A stretch of DNA of 64,000 nt from Verrucomicrobiota bacterium (GTDB taxonomy: Bacteria; Verrucomicrobiota; Verrucomicrobiia; Opitutales; Opitutaceae). Below the pieces are notes generated by a model that did not search any database, had not been told where the DNA came from, and was given only the letters and a program-made list of their open reading frames with translations. The DNA lies in assembly GCA_023386835.1 (NCBI GenBank), contig JAEWIY010000230.1, positions 30,366-94,365 on the forward strand. Direction: 5' to 3'. A program made the translations under genes and the position numbers. Below are positions 35,429 through 44,369 of the stretch, in pieces (within the stretch, counting starts at the first letter, position 1; every line of letters starts with the position of its first letter).

Positions 35429-37354
35429 CTACTCGGCGGGGTCCGGCAGCTTCAGGAGCGACACGTTGTCAAACTCGCCGCGCCGCAGCGCCACGACGAC
35501 GTAATCATAGGCGCCCGTCAGTTCCACGTCGTGCGTCCCGGCGCTCCAACGCGTGGGACTCGGTGCGACTTTAAACCGGCCCAATTCGTCCACCGTCCGC
35601 ACGTTGCTGTCCCGCGCCAGGAGATCCCCGGAATCCGCGCCGAACACCTGTACATACGCATTGGCGCTTCGGTAATCAAAGTTCAGCACGTAACGCCCCG
35701 CGCCGGGCCAGGGAATGACCTGGAACGTGCCGTTGGTGTCGTCGGAGGCGCCCACCGCCACCCAATGATCACCGTCTTCCACGCGTTGCTGCGAAGACAG
35801 GGCGTTGTGACCGATCCGGGCCAGCCAGGAGTCGGTCGCGCCCTCGCCAGCCACGTACGGGGATGGCATCGGCTGAAGCGTGCCTTGAGCCGGCTCGAAG
35901 TCGCCGCCCCAGAGCACGTCATACGCGTACTCGCCGGAAACAGGCGCGCGGCCAAACCCGGCCCGGATGTAGTTGATCGCCGCATACGCGGTCATCGTCC
36001 AGGGCATCTGGCCGGGCGGCCGATCACGCATCCACTCGAGGTAGGCTTCCGTTGAGTTGAGCCCGCCGATCGCGGCGAAGTACTCGCCGAGGTCCACGTC
36101 CGGGTTGGGCCAGGCCGGATCGAACATGTCGAGCGCTGCCTGCCAACGGTACACAATGTTTTCAACAGACACGATCGAGGCGGGCGCCTCGCGCAGCGGA
36201 AAGGCGTCGTTGCTGCCGGAATCGACGCGGCTGGCCACAATGTTGTCGACCAGGTCGACCTCGCCGACGAACGCAACCGGGATGCCCCAAACCGCCCTGG
36301 TTCGCGGGTAGTCGTAGTTCGCCGGGTCCATCAAGCGCCCGTTCAGCACCACGTTCTGGACCCCACGGTTGTCGAACGTCATGACGTCCGGATCGGTCGG
36401 TGGCGAGACACCGCCGAAGTTGAAGCCGATCGCATTCAGAACAAAAAGGTTCCGCTCGATCACGCCGCCCGAACGCGCCTGCAGCCCATGTGCCGCGGCG
36501 CGCGCGAAAATATTTCCGCGGAACACGCCGCCGGCGACATTGCTGTACTGCACATACAGGTTGTGGTTGAACTGGTTCGCGCCCGCCCCCGGGACCACTT
36601 GGCTCCAGCCGTTGTGATCGAAGAAATTCTCCTCGAACACATACGAGTCCGCCACGCCGCTGACGAACATGCCTTGGATTCCGGCATTGCTGTTGTACGT
36701 GTTGTGTCGCCAGGCGCCGAAGACGATGTTGCGGCGGAAGCTGGGGTCACGGTAAACGTGATCGCCGAAACTTTGGAGGGTGATGCTGCAATACCGGAAA
36801 CGGCAGTCCTCAATGATCAGATTGTTCCCGCCGCCCACAAACCGCATGGCGGTCGTGCTGCTGGACGAGGTGAAATCCGGGGAGTCGGGATCACTGGCCC
36901 GCCGGTACACATCGATTCCGATAAAGGCCTGGAAGTGACGCGCCTGGCCATCATGGTCGATCAAGGAGGTGCGAACGGCGATGACGGGTCGCGCTCCGCT
37001 CGTGCCGTACGAAGAGAGGACGATCGGCTCGTCCGCGCTGCGACCATTCTTCCAGCGACGCAGCACGCGGTCTTCCGTCTCCGTCGCGACGAAGGTGTCG
37101 CCGCGCTTGAGCAGGAGATGATCCGGATAGCCGTCGCGGATCAGCGCGTCGCCCGCGGCAATGCTGCGTTTCGGAGACTGCGGTGAGAGACCGTCATTGA
37201 CGTCGTCGCCTTCCGAACTGCTGACGTAAACGAGACGGGAGTCGGCACTGGGGGTGATGCGGGTCCACCCGGCGGCGTCGATCGTCACCGCGGCGGGGGC
37301 AACAACAGGCGCGGCGAGGACGAAGAGGAGAACAAAACGTCCAATCCTAGTCAT
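35429..37354 (-). CDS. Secreted right-handed parallel beta-helix protein
   Basis: 641 residues with signal peptide RFVLLFVLAAPVVAPAA. After VYVSSSEGDDVNDGLSPQSP, typical of pectate-lyase-like proteins, come beta-helix rungs (NNLIIEDCRFRYCSITLQSF, GGVFRGNIFARAAAHGLQAR, GVIERNLFVLNAIGFNFGG). The C-terminal 110 residues look like a separate beta-sandwich (YVLNFDYRSANAYVQVFGAD). Probably acts on or binds polysaccharide outside the cytoplasm, but no catalytic residues can be assigned. It is next to a LacI-type regulator 171 bases downstream in the same direction of the locus, which suggests sugar regulation. Confidence 0.8.
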   Translation of the reverse strand: MTRIGRFVLLFVLAAPVVAPAAVTIDAAGWTRITPSADSRLVYVSSSEGDDVNDGLSPQSPKRSIAAGDALIRDGYPDHLLLKRGDTFVATETEDRVLRRWKNGRSADEPIVLSSYGTSGARPVIAVRTSLIDHDGQARHFQAFIGIDVYRRASDPDSPDFTSSSSTTAMRFVGGGNNLIIEDCRFRYCSITLQSFGDHVYRDPSFRRNIVFGAWRHNTYNSNAGIQGMFVSGVADSYVFEENFFDHNGWSQVVPGAGANQFNHNLYVQYSNVAGGVFRGNIFARAAAHGLQARSGGVIERNLFVLNAIGFNFGGVSPPTDPDVMTFDNRGVQNVVLNGRLMDPANYDYPRTRAVWGIPVAFVGEVDLVDNIVASRVDSGSNDAFPLREAPASIVSVENIVYRWQAALDMFDPAWPNPDVDLGEYFAAIGGLNSTEAYLEWMRDRPPGQMPWTMTAYAAINYIRAGFGRAPVSGEYAYDVLWGGDFEPAQGTLQPMPSPYVAGEGATDSWLARIGHNALSSQQRVEDGDHWVAVGASDDTNGTFQVIPWPGAGRYVLNFDYRSANAYVQVFGADSGDLLARDSNVRTVDELGRFKVAPSPTRWSAGTHDVELTGAYDYVVVALRRGEFDNVSLLKLPDPAE

Positions 37355-37525
37355 GCTGAGTTTCCTTTGCAGGGTTGCAGTGAGCCCGGCGGGAGGCCAC
37401 AGTCGTGGCGGACCGGATACGGGCAGGGGTGATCAGCACGTAGCCCGAAAGCGGTCGTCGCGCAGCCCGGCGGTTGGTTGCGCCGGTAACTCCCGCCTGG
37501 CGCTAGCCCGCCGGCGGGCGGGATT

Positions 37526-38566
37526 TCAGCGCGCCGCCACCGCGCGCCGGTGCGGCAGCGTGCGGCCTTCGTTCCACTGGGGCTCCAGCATCAACGACTG
37601 CTGCACGCGCGGAATGCCGCGTTGGTTCTGGTGAATTTGCGCAACGAGGAAATCGACCGCCGTCGTGGCGAGATCGGGATCGGCGATCAGCACGCCGGTG
37701 TAGTTCTCCTTTCGCCGCACGTTCAGGCACGCGAAGGCGACGTCTTCCGGCACCCGATACCCGGCGTCGACCAACCACCCACAGGCCCGGCTGATAAACG
37801 AGAGCACCACCTCCGGACGATGGCGTTCGAACCACGCCATAAAACGGTCGCGATCGAACGGATCACAATCGACGAGGATGGGAATCCGGCGGTGTTTCGG
37901 CACCAGCGCCGCCTGCAGCGCGAACGAGGCTCCATGCCGCGTAAAGTCATCCTCGGCCACCGGATTGTGCTGAAACATCGCCGCGCCGATCCGGCGGTAA
38001 CCGCGCGAGATGACTTCGTTCCACGTCAACCGGGTGGCGGCGAAGACGTCATCGGTGACGACGTTGTAAACGAACCGCGCCCATCCGATCGTGCAGCAGA
38101 CGATGGTGAACCGCTCCCAGGCCGGATCCCTTAGAAAATCCTCCACCGGGGCCGGCATCGAGGGGATGATGATGCCGCGCACGCCACGGTGATGCAGCAC
38201 CTGCGCCGCCGCGGCGCCGGAAGCGTACTCCGCCAAGTCGAAGGGCATAACGTGGTACCCGCTCTTTTCGGCTCGCTCGCGTGCGGCCTCGAAGTGCCGC
38301 ATCTGTTGAGTGCCCGAAATCTTCGAATGGACCAGGTACGCCAGCGTCGCTCGATAGCTGGTGGCACGCCGCGCAAACCGATCGCGCGCCAGCAAACTCA
38401 GGCTTGGGTCCGGCCGATAGCCCATCTCATCGGCCAGCTTGGCGATGGCGGCGCGGACGTCTTCGCGGATTCTGGGGTTTCCGCTCAAGGCCAGCGAAAC
38501 CGTCGCATGGCTGCACCCGAATTTTCGCGCGATGTCCCGCTGGGTAACGCGGAGAAAGCTGGTCAT
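37526..38566 (-). CDS. LacI-family transcriptional regulator
   Basis: 346 residues. The helix-turn-helix and hinge are at residues 5-55 (DIARKFGCSHATVSLAL, then ADEMGYRPDPSLSLLA). A periplasmic-binding-protein-like effector domain follows (RGVRGIIIPSMPAPVEDFL, RGYRRIGAAMF). The start at 38566 is the one that places the HTH at the N-terminus; the frame stays open far upstream, but that part is antisense to the next gene. It is divergent from the ADP-ribosylglycohydrolase gene and likely controls it, itself or the beta-helix gene in response to a sugar. Confidence 0.92.
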   Translation of the reverse strand: MTSFLRVTQRDIARKFGCSHATVSLALSGNPRIREDVRAAIAKLADEMGYRPDPSLSLLARDRFARRATSYRATLAYLVHSKISGTQQMRHFEAARERAEKSGYHVMPFDLAEYASGAAAAQVLHHRGVRGIIIPSMPAPVEDFLRDPAWERFTIVCCTIGWARFVYNVVTDDVFAATRLTWNEVISRGYRRIGAAMFQHNPVAEDDFTRHGASFALQAALVPKHRRIPILVDCDPFDRDRFMAWFERHRPEVVLSFISRACGWLVDAGYRVPEDVAFACLNVRRKENYTGVLIADPDLATTAVDFLVAQIHQNQRGIPRVQQSLMLEPQWNEGRTLPHRRAVAAR

Positions 38567-38654
38567 CCGCCCAAGGGAAAAGCGCCGTCCCACCCTGTCA
38601 ACGAACCCCGAGAAGCCAAAGTGCCGCTTCCACGTCCGCGGGCAGCCAAATTTC

Positions 38655-38668
38655 GTTACACCGTTAAC
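38655..38668. promoter_or_regulatory. Candidate LacI-type operator
   Basis: GTTACACCGTTAAC, an imperfect palindrome (GTTA-N6-TAAC) in the 240-base divergent region, 89 bases before the LacI-type gene and 139 before the ADP-ribosylglycohydrolase gene. It is too weak to assert alone. Confidence 0.25.
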
Positions 38669-38806
38669 TGACTCAAGCTCTTTTGCCTCAGGACCGCCCG
38701 CGCCCGAGGAGGAAGCGACCTTTGCACCACCGCGCACGCGTGCTCGGTTTCCGCGGTGACTGACCAGCGTCTTGGCGTCCGCGCCTGGCCGGTTCAGAAT
38801 GTGAGG

Positions 38807-40054
38807 ATGCGCAAGTTCCTCCTCCTTGCCTTCACCCTGATTTCGCTCTCGCCGGTGGCGGCCGCGCCCGGCGGCACACGCGAGTTGACGGAAGCGCAGC
38901 TGCGAGCCGCAGTCGAGGGGTACTGGATCGGCCAGCTGGCCGGCAACTACCTCGGACTGCCGTTCGAGAACCTCTACACGGACGAGCCGCTGCCGATGCT
39001 GGTCGACCGCTATTACACCTTTAAGGACGCGGAGCCGCTCCAGCTGAAAATGAACATCGATGATCGGCGCGCGTACCTGCCCATGCTGGCGGACGCGCTG
39101 GGCGGCGCGTGGAGCGACGACGACAGCGACATCGAGTTCGTGGTGCTGCACGCCGTGGAGCACCACGGCCTCGAACTGAGCTACGAACAGCTCACCGAAG
39201 CGTGGCGAAAACACATCAACCGCTTCATCTGGGGCGCTCACCGAGCCGCCCGCGACCTCATGGACCAGGGTCTCAGCGCTCCCGACACCGGCTCGAAGAA
39301 GCACAACAAGGAGTGGTACCGCATCAGTTCGCAGCTCACGACCGAGATCTGGGGTCTCTTCTACCCTGGTATGACGGCACGCGGCGGACAATGGGCTCAA
39401 TGGGCCGGGCATGTCGCCACGGACGACTGGGCCACGCATCCCGATCTTTTCTACGGCACCATGTTCAGCGCGGCCTACTTTGAGTCGGACCCGCATCGCT
39501 TGGTGGAAATCGGTCGCGCGGCTTTGCCCGAGAGCAGCCCGCTCCGACGCGGGATTGACGACCTCGTTCGCTGGCAGAAGGAGGGGTTGAATTGGCGCCA
39601 GGCCCGCGCCGAACTGCACCGTAAATACTACGAGGAAATCGATGGCTTCCGGATCCCGGATCGTGTCGCCGGCTCGATCATCAACGCCCTCGCCGGCGTG
39701 CTCGCACTGCTCTACGGCGAAGGCGATTGGATGCAGACGGTGGCGATCTCGATCTCCGCGGGTTACGACTGCGACAACCAGGCCGCCACCTGCGGTGCGC
39801 TCATGGGCATGATCCACGGTGCTGGCGCTATTCCCGAACGGCTGACACACGAACTGCCAAGCCGCGGTCGCTGGACCGAGCCGTTTAACGACACCTACAT
39901 CAACTACTCCCGTGACGGTCTGCCGGCCTTCAACCGCAACAGCGAACTCATCGATCGGATCGCCGCCGTGGCCAAGTCGGCCATTCTCCAGCATGGCGGT
40001 CGGCAGGAGGGAGACATGTTGCACGTGCCGGTCGATTTCGAACCAGCGCGCTGA
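38807..40054 (+). CDS. Exported ADP-ribosylglycohydrolase-family protein
   Basis: 415 residues with signal peptide MRKFLLLAFTLISLSPVAAA. The fold pattern is ADP-ribosylglycohydrolase: GYWIGQLAGNYLGLPFE, the acidic metal motif WSDDDSDIEFV, and the C-terminal ISAGYDCDNQAATCGALMG, where the family usually has GGDTDT-like residues. Family members remove ADP-ribose from proteins or act on related glycosides using Mg2+. An exported location is unusual for ADP-ribose chemistry, and the LacI-type regulator nearby suggests a glycoside substrate. The ATG at 38807 gives the signal peptide and has GTGAGG before it. Confidence 0.85.
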   Translation: MRKFLLLAFTLISLSPVAAAPGGTRELTEAQLRAAVEGYWIGQLAGNYLGLPFENLYTDEPLPMLVDRYYTFKDAEPLQLKMNIDDRRAYLPMLADALGGAWSDDDSDIEFVVLHAVEHHGLELSYEQLTEAWRKHINRFIWGAHRAARDLMDQGLSAPDTGSKKHNKEWYRISSQLTTEIWGLFYPGMTARGGQWAQWAGHVATDDWATHPDLFYGTMFSAAYFESDPHRLVEIGRAALPESSPLRRGIDDLVRWQKEGLNWRQARAELHRKYYEEIDGFRIPDRVAGSIINALAGVLALLYGEGDWMQTVAISISAGYDCDNQAATCGALMGMIHGAGAIPERLTHELPSRGRWTEPFNDTYINYSRDGLPAFNRNSELIDRIAAVAKSAILQHGGRQEGDMLHVPVDFEPAR

Positions 40055-40060
40055 CACCCG

Positions 40061-40498
40061 TCAGAGCCGCTCCAGCTTCCAGGTAAACCCACTTTTATCA
40101 AACGTCAGCCAGCCAAAGCTGGCTGGCGCGCCGCGGTTGGGTCGTGTGATACAGCCCGGGTTTAGCCAGCGCACACCACGCTCGTCCACCTCGTCCCGCG
40201 GCACGTGCGTGTGTCCGTGCAGAACGACGTCGCAGCCTCTGGGCGCCACACGCGGCGGAATGTGCTCAAGGTGAAACGCGGTTCCGCCCCGGCGCAGTTT
40301 CAGGATCAACGGCCAATCAGAAGAACTGTCGCAGTTGCCCAGGATAACTTTCAACGGCAGCCCGAGCGCCTCCAAGCCGAGTAACGTGGTCGGATTGCAG
40401 ACATCGCCCAAGTGCCAGATCTCGTCCGCGCCCGCCAGCCGGCCGGGCAGGTCCGGCGGCAGCCGGTCGTGAGTGTCGGATAGGACTGCGATACGCAT
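40061..40498 (-). CDS. YfcE-type metallophosphoesterase
   Basis: 145 residues with the calcineurin-like motifs in order: SDTHD (residues 7-11), GDVCN, GNCDS, HGHTH. The small size and motif spacing match YfcE/MJ0936 phosphodiesterases. Cytoplasmic. Convergent with the ADP-ribosylglycohydrolase gene, 6 bases between stops. Confidence 0.92.
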   Translation of the reverse strand: MRIAVLSDTHDRLPPDLPGRLAGADEIWHLGDVCNPTTLLGLEALGLPLKVILGNCDSSSDWPLILKLRRGGTAFHLEHIPPRVAPRGCDVVLHGHTHVPRDEVDERGVRWLNPGCITRPNRGAPASFGWLTFDKSGFTWKLERL

Positions 40499-40627
40499 GG
40501 CTTGGCGCGCAGTTTAGGACGGGGGCCAAAAACGCAACCCGTCCCGGCGTGCAGAAGGCCGCTGTCACGCCTTTCCCGATACAAACCGCGGGCGCCTGCC
40601 TGAGGAGTCCGCGGAGAATGGAAAGAC

Positions 40628-41380
40628 TCAGGATTCCGCGGCCATCTGGGCGGCGTCAGCCAGTTCCTCGTTCGAGAAAACCTGCTGCACGTCATCCAGT
40701 TCCTCGAGGGCGTCCTGCAGCTTGACCAGCGTGCGCCCGACCTCCGCGTCGGTCACCGGCACGCTGTTGGACGGAATGTAGGCGATTTCGGCGCTCTCCA
40801 GTTTCAGGCCGGCACCGGTCAAAGCCTGGTGCAGTCGGTCGAACTCCGGGATCGGGCAGCGGACCTCGAAGCCGTCGTCGGTGGTGATGACGTCATCCGC
40901 GCCCGCCTCGAGCGCGAGCTCGATCAGGCGCTCCTCGGCCACGGCGCTCTTCGAGATCAGGAACTGGCCGGCGTGCAGGAATTGAAACGACACCGAGCCG
41001 GTCTGGGCTAGGTTGCCTCCGTGCTTGGCAAAGATGGACCGCACGTCCTGCGCCGACCGGGTCTTGTTATCGGTCGTGCACTTCACCACGAACGCCACGC
41101 CACCCGGGCCATAGCCCTCGTAGGTGACATCTTCATACGAGACGCCCGGCAACTCGCCCGTGCCCTTCTTGATCGCACGATCAACGTTGTCGGCGGGCAT
41201 GTTGGCTTCCCGCGCCTTCAGCAACAGCGTGCGCAGACGCGCATTGCTTTCCGGCTCACCGCCGCCGGCGCGAGCAGCCAGCGTGATGTCGCGGGAGAGC
41301 CGGCTGAAGACCTTGCCCTTGCGGGCATCCGTGACGGCCTTCAGCCGCTTGACCTTGGACCATTTGTTGTGACCGGCCAT
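40628..41380 (-). CDS. yebC: YebC/PmpR-family protein
   Basis: 250 residues, standard length. The N-terminus MAGHNKWSKVKRLKAVTDAR and the stretch NARLRTLLLKAREANMPADN are diagnostic. YebC proteins act as transcriptional regulators or, as shown for some, help ribosomes translate difficult proline-rich stretches. It follows yidC by 26 bases in the minus-strand rpmH-rnpA-yidD-yidC run. Confidence 0.96.
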   Translation of the reverse strand: MAGHNKWSKVKRLKAVTDARKGKVFSRLSRDITLAARAGGGEPESNARLRTLLLKAREANMPADNVDRAIKKGTGELPGVSYEDVTYEGYGPGGVAFVVKCTTDNKTRSAQDVRSIFAKHGGNLAQTGSVSFQFLHAGQFLISKSAVAEERLIELALEAGADDVITTDDGFEVRCPIPEFDRLHQALTGAGLKLESAEIAYIPSNSVPVTDAEVGRTLVKLQDALEELDDVQQVFSNEELADAAQMAAES

Positions 41381-41406
41381 GTGTCGGAACGAGAAGAACG
41401 CGAAGC

Positions 41407-43218
41407 TCAGCGCCGTTTGCGCCGACCCTTGCCAGACTTCGAGAATGAACCGGCGGTCGCGGTGGCGGTGCCGCCCGGGCTCACCGGAGCCGGATCCTTC
41501 GAGTACTTGTTGACCAGCACCTGCTGCACGATCGTGAACAGGCCGTTGACGGTGGAGTACAACGCGAGGCCGGCCGCGAAGTTGTAGCAGAACATCGTGA
41601 AGATGATCGGCATGAACTTGAAGACCTGCATCTGGACGTTGTCCGTCGTGGGCGTCGGCGTCAGGCGCATCTGGAAGATCATCGTCGCGCCCATCAGCAG
41701 CGGCATGATGTTGATCGGCAGCCCCCAGATTCGCGCCACCGTATCCGGGGCCGACAGGTCATGCGTCCACAGGAAATCCTGAAAGCGCAGTTCCGCGGTC
41801 CCCTGCAGCATCGCGAAGAAGGCGACGAAAAGCGGGATCGTAATGAGAATCGGGATACAGCCGCCCATCGGATTCACCCGGTGCTCCCGGAAGAGCTCGA
41901 TGGTGGCCTGGTTCATCTTTTGCGGGTTGTCCTTATATTTCTCCCGCAGCTCCTTCATCGCCGGCTGCAGCTTCTGCATGCGCTTGGCCGAACGCGACGC
42001 CGCCAGCGTGAACGGCAGCGTGATGAACTTGAGCAGCAGCGTCATCAGGATGATGGCGAGGCCCCAGTTGCCGACCCACGAGTGGGTGAAGTTCATCAAC
42101 AGGTTCATCAACGGCGCGAGCACACCGCTCAGGAAGATCCGGCTGAAGAAGTACGCGTCGAAACGCATCACCTTCGCCTCCCCGTGCTCCAGCTGACGCA
42201 GCCGCTTGTACTCCTTCGGGCCGACGTAAAGGTTGCCGCTGACCGTGGCCGTGCCGCTGCCGTCCAGCGCCGGCAGCGTCTGCCGCGTATTGGCCGCCAG
42301 GCCGATGTTGGCCCGGCTGCTGCCGGGGAAAGGCGGCAGCTCCACGCGACGCGTGACCGTGCCGATGCCCGGCTGGTCCGGTGTGTAGATGCTGGCGAAA
42401 AACTGGTTCGTCACCGCGCTCCAAACGACCGTGCCGTCCTTGCTGATCAGCGGCTTCGGCGCGCCGTCACGCAGTCCGATCCAGCTGAGGAAGCCTCCGC
42501 CTTCGAGTTCACCGCGTTCGGTGTACGTCGTATCGTCGCCGTCGTACATGCCCACCGCGAGGAACTGGCCGTAGTCATTGGGGCTCAGCAGCGACACCGT
42601 GCCGAGGGCGAAGGAGGCGATGGACTGCGGTGCGCCGGTCTCGGCGAGATTGCGCAGGGTCGTCTCGTGCCGGATCACGTACGGGTCCGTCTCTCCCGTA
42701 CCCGATGGCTGAATACGGTACCGCCGGATCACCTCGAGGCGCCCGGCCAGCGCGGCTCGGTACACGACTTCGGTTGAGCTTGAGCTGACCAGCTGATACC
42801 GCGTGTCCGGTCCCAAGCCGGGGATGTCCGTGATCGCGAGGATCGGATCCACGCGCGTCGAGTTGAAGACGTAGGGTTCGGTGGAATCGCGCGCCACCGG
42901 GTAGTGCTTGATGGCGACCTCGAGCAGCGCGCCGCCGAAATCGCTGAAACGAGCGGCGATGTGCTCGTTTTCCAGCGTCGTCACGCTGGCCTCGCGGTTC
43001 TCCGTCGCGAGTGCGGCAAACTCGGTTTGCGGCACAATCGTGCCCGCACCGTCCGCCGCCGTGGGAGCGGCGTTCGGAGCACCGGGCAAGGGCGCTGCGG
43101 GACGCGCGATCTCCGGGGCGGGCGGAGGAGGCGTCGGCTGCAAGCGCTGGCCGAGATAGAGGCTGGCAAAGGCCGCCCCCAGCAGCAGGACGCCGATAAT
43201 CGTATTCTTCTTATCCAT
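41407..43218 (-). CDS. yidC: Membrane protein insertase YidC
   Basis: 603 residues. N-terminal membrane segment NTIIGVLLLGAAFASLYLG, then a Pro-rich linker and a large periplasmic beta domain (about 75-345). The C-terminal core has five helices, starting near LMNLLMNFTHSWVGNWGLAI, with MNQATIELFREHRVNPMGGC and PLFVAFFAMLQGTAELR. The C-terminus is basic (KSGKGRRKRR), as in ribosome-binding YidC variants. Inserts and folds inner-membrane proteins with or without SecYEG. Starts 15 bases after yidD. Confidence 0.97.
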   Translation of the reverse strand: MDKKNTIIGVLLLGAAFASLYLGQRLQPTPPPPAPEIARPAAPLPGAPNAAPTAADGAGTIVPQTEFAALATENREASVTTLENEHIAARFSDFGGALLEVAIKHYPVARDSTEPYVFNSTRVDPILAITDIPGLGPDTRYQLVSSSSTEVVYRAALAGRLEVIRRYRIQPSGTGETDPYVIRHETTLRNLAETGAPQSIASFALGTVSLLSPNDYGQFLAVGMYDGDDTTYTERGELEGGGFLSWIGLRDGAPKPLISKDGTVVWSAVTNQFFASIYTPDQPGIGTVTRRVELPPFPGSSRANIGLAANTRQTLPALDGSGTATVSGNLYVGPKEYKRLRQLEHGEAKVMRFDAYFFSRIFLSGVLAPLMNLLMNFTHSWVGNWGLAIILMTLLLKFITLPFTLAASRSAKRMQKLQPAMKELREKYKDNPQKMNQATIELFREHRVNPMGGCIPILITIPLFVAFFAMLQGTAELRFQDFLWTHDLSAPDTVARIWGLPINIMPLLMGATMIFQMRLTPTPTTDNVQMQVFKFMPIIFTMFCYNFAAGLALYSTVNGLFTIVQQVLVNKYSKDPAPVSPGGTATATAGSFSKSGKGRRKRR

Positions 43219-43233
43219 TCGGAAAGGGTTCGT

Positions 43234-43674
43234 TCAACGAGCTGAAACAGGGAGGCAGACGGGCCGGGAGCGGCGGTGAGGAGTCGGCGCATTTCGACTC
43301 ACCCCCGCGGACCATCGAGGAAACGACGCGCCGGGGGCCGGCACCGGATCGAATCCGCCGGGGTTAAGGGGCTGGCATCGAACGAGCCGCCACAACGTCA
43401 ACGCAGTGCCGCGCACCGCGCCGTGCTGTCGCAGGGCCTCGGTGGCATACTGCGAGCAGGTGGGATGAAAACGGCAGCCACAGGCCGGGCCAAACACGGC
43501 CGGCAGACAGGGCGAGACCACCACTTGATAGAGCCGCACGCCGGCGACCAGCGTCCGCGCCGGCAGCGCGAGGAACGCGCGCAACGACCGACGCCACGCG
43601 TCAGCTTCGGATGGTCGTGGGAAACAACTTGGCACAGGCGTTGATGAACTTCCGTTCGATCTCACTATACTCAA
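43234..43674 (-). CDS. yidD: Membrane protein insertion efficiency factor YidD
   Basis: 146 residues from the ATG at 43674; an in-frame GTG at 43635 would shorten the overlap with rnpA from 74 to 35 bases. The conserved core is VAGVRLYQVVVSPCLPAVFG and RFHPTCSQYATEALRQHG, then LVRCQPLNPGGFDPVP. The C-terminal 35 residues are a variable basic extension. Assists YidC-dependent insertion at the inner membrane. The order rnpA-yidD-yidC is the conserved bacterial one. Confidence 0.93.
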   Translation of the reverse strand: MSIVRSNGSSSTPVPSCFPRPSEADAWRRSLRAFLALPARTLVAGVRLYQVVVSPCLPAVFGPACGCRFHPTCSQYATEALRQHGAVRGTALTLWRLVRCQPLNPGGFDPVPAPGASFPRWSAGVSRNAPTPHRRSRPVCLPVSAR

Positions 43675-43990
43675 GCTGATTGAGTGCGGAGCGCGCGACC
43701 ATCAGCAGGTCGACATCGTCAGGCAGTCTTTGCTGATGCTGCCGGAAAACCTCCCGCAGGCGCCGCTTGGCGCGGTTGCGCTGCACGGCCGAACCGACCG
43801 CTGCCCGCGAAGCCACCACGGCGACTCGTGGACCCAAAACAAGAGCCCCGGACGCGGGCTCCACCGGTTCCGGGACCGGCCGGCGGACCCACCACAAGGT
43901 GAATCCGCCGCAGTCAAACCGACGCCCGGCTTGCCGGACGTACTGGATGTCCCGCTGGCGCCGAAGGTGTTGTTCGGCGCGGAAACGCAT
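43601..43990 (-). CDS. rnpA: Ribonuclease P protein component
   Basis: 129 residues from the ATG at 43990; an ATG 11 codons earlier is less typical. Conserved pattern: RFRAEQHLRRQRDIQYVRQA, then VGSAVQRNRAKRRLREVFRQ with the RNR(x)KRRLRE signature. Protein subunit that supports RNase P RNA in tRNA 5' maturation. It has an extra stretch (about 45-65, PVPEPVEPASGALVLGPR) compared with short rnpA proteins. Lies 50 bases after rpmH and overlaps yidD. Confidence 0.95.
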   Translation of the reverse strand: MRFRAEQHLRRQRDIQYVRQAGRRFDCGGFTLWWVRRPVPEPVEPASGALVLGPRVAVVASRAAVGSAVQRNRAKRRLREVFRQHQQRLPDDVDLLMVARSALNQLEYSEIERKFINACAKLFPTTIRS

Positions 43991-44040
43991 GGCAGGAAAA
44001 CCGGAGCCGCGGCTCCCGCGCACCGGTAATCAAAACGTAA

Positions 44041-44178
44041 TTAGACGACCGTCAGGCGCTTGCGGCCCTTGCGGCGGCGCGCGTTGATGACCTTGCGGCC
44101 ACCCTTGGTGGCCATGCGGGCGCGGAAGCCAATCTTACGGGCCCGCTTTTTGCGGTGTGGACGGAAAGTGGGTTGCAT
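44041..44178 (-). CDS. rpmH: 50S ribosomal protein L34
   Basis: 45 residues, basic: [20 protein letters not shown], then [20 protein letters not shown] and RLTVV. This is the complete L34 pattern. It is easily missed because it is so short. First gene of rpmH-rnpA-yidD-yidC-yebC. In many bacteria dnaA lies on the other side of rpmH; here metX (plus strand) does instead, so the replication origin arrangement is not the classical one. Confidence 0.97.
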   Translation of the reverse strand: MQPTFRPHRKKRARKIGFRARMATKGGRKVINARRRKGRKRLTVV

Positions 44179-44369
44179 AGTCGGAAGACGTTAAAGGGGT
44201 GACTGAAGTGCCGAACCGCTTCAGGCGTGTCAAGGACCGCGTTTCGCGCGGTTTCGCGACCCGGTTGCGGTAACGATCGCGTCACCGGCCGACGGAGAGC
44301 CAGCCACGCGTGGACCGTGACCGCAACCTTGCATCGTCCGCCTCGGTGGGACTACGTGAGCATCACCTG

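Noticed and set aside
37506..37520. GC palindrome after the LacI-type gene as terminator
   Set aside because: The palindrome GCCCGCCGGCGGGC has no loop of useful size and no T run; it may be chance in GC-rich DNA.
38567..40057. Upstream extension of the LacI-type gene by about 497 codons
   Set aside because: It is antisense to the ADP-ribosylglycohydrolase gene. The helix-turn-helix begins right after the ATG at 38566, so the extension is not coding.
44178..44369. Possible SAM-sensing riboswitch before metX
   Set aside because: I looked for SAM-I, SAM-II and SAH-type cores and found no matching conserved bases; the leader has only scattered short inverted repeats.
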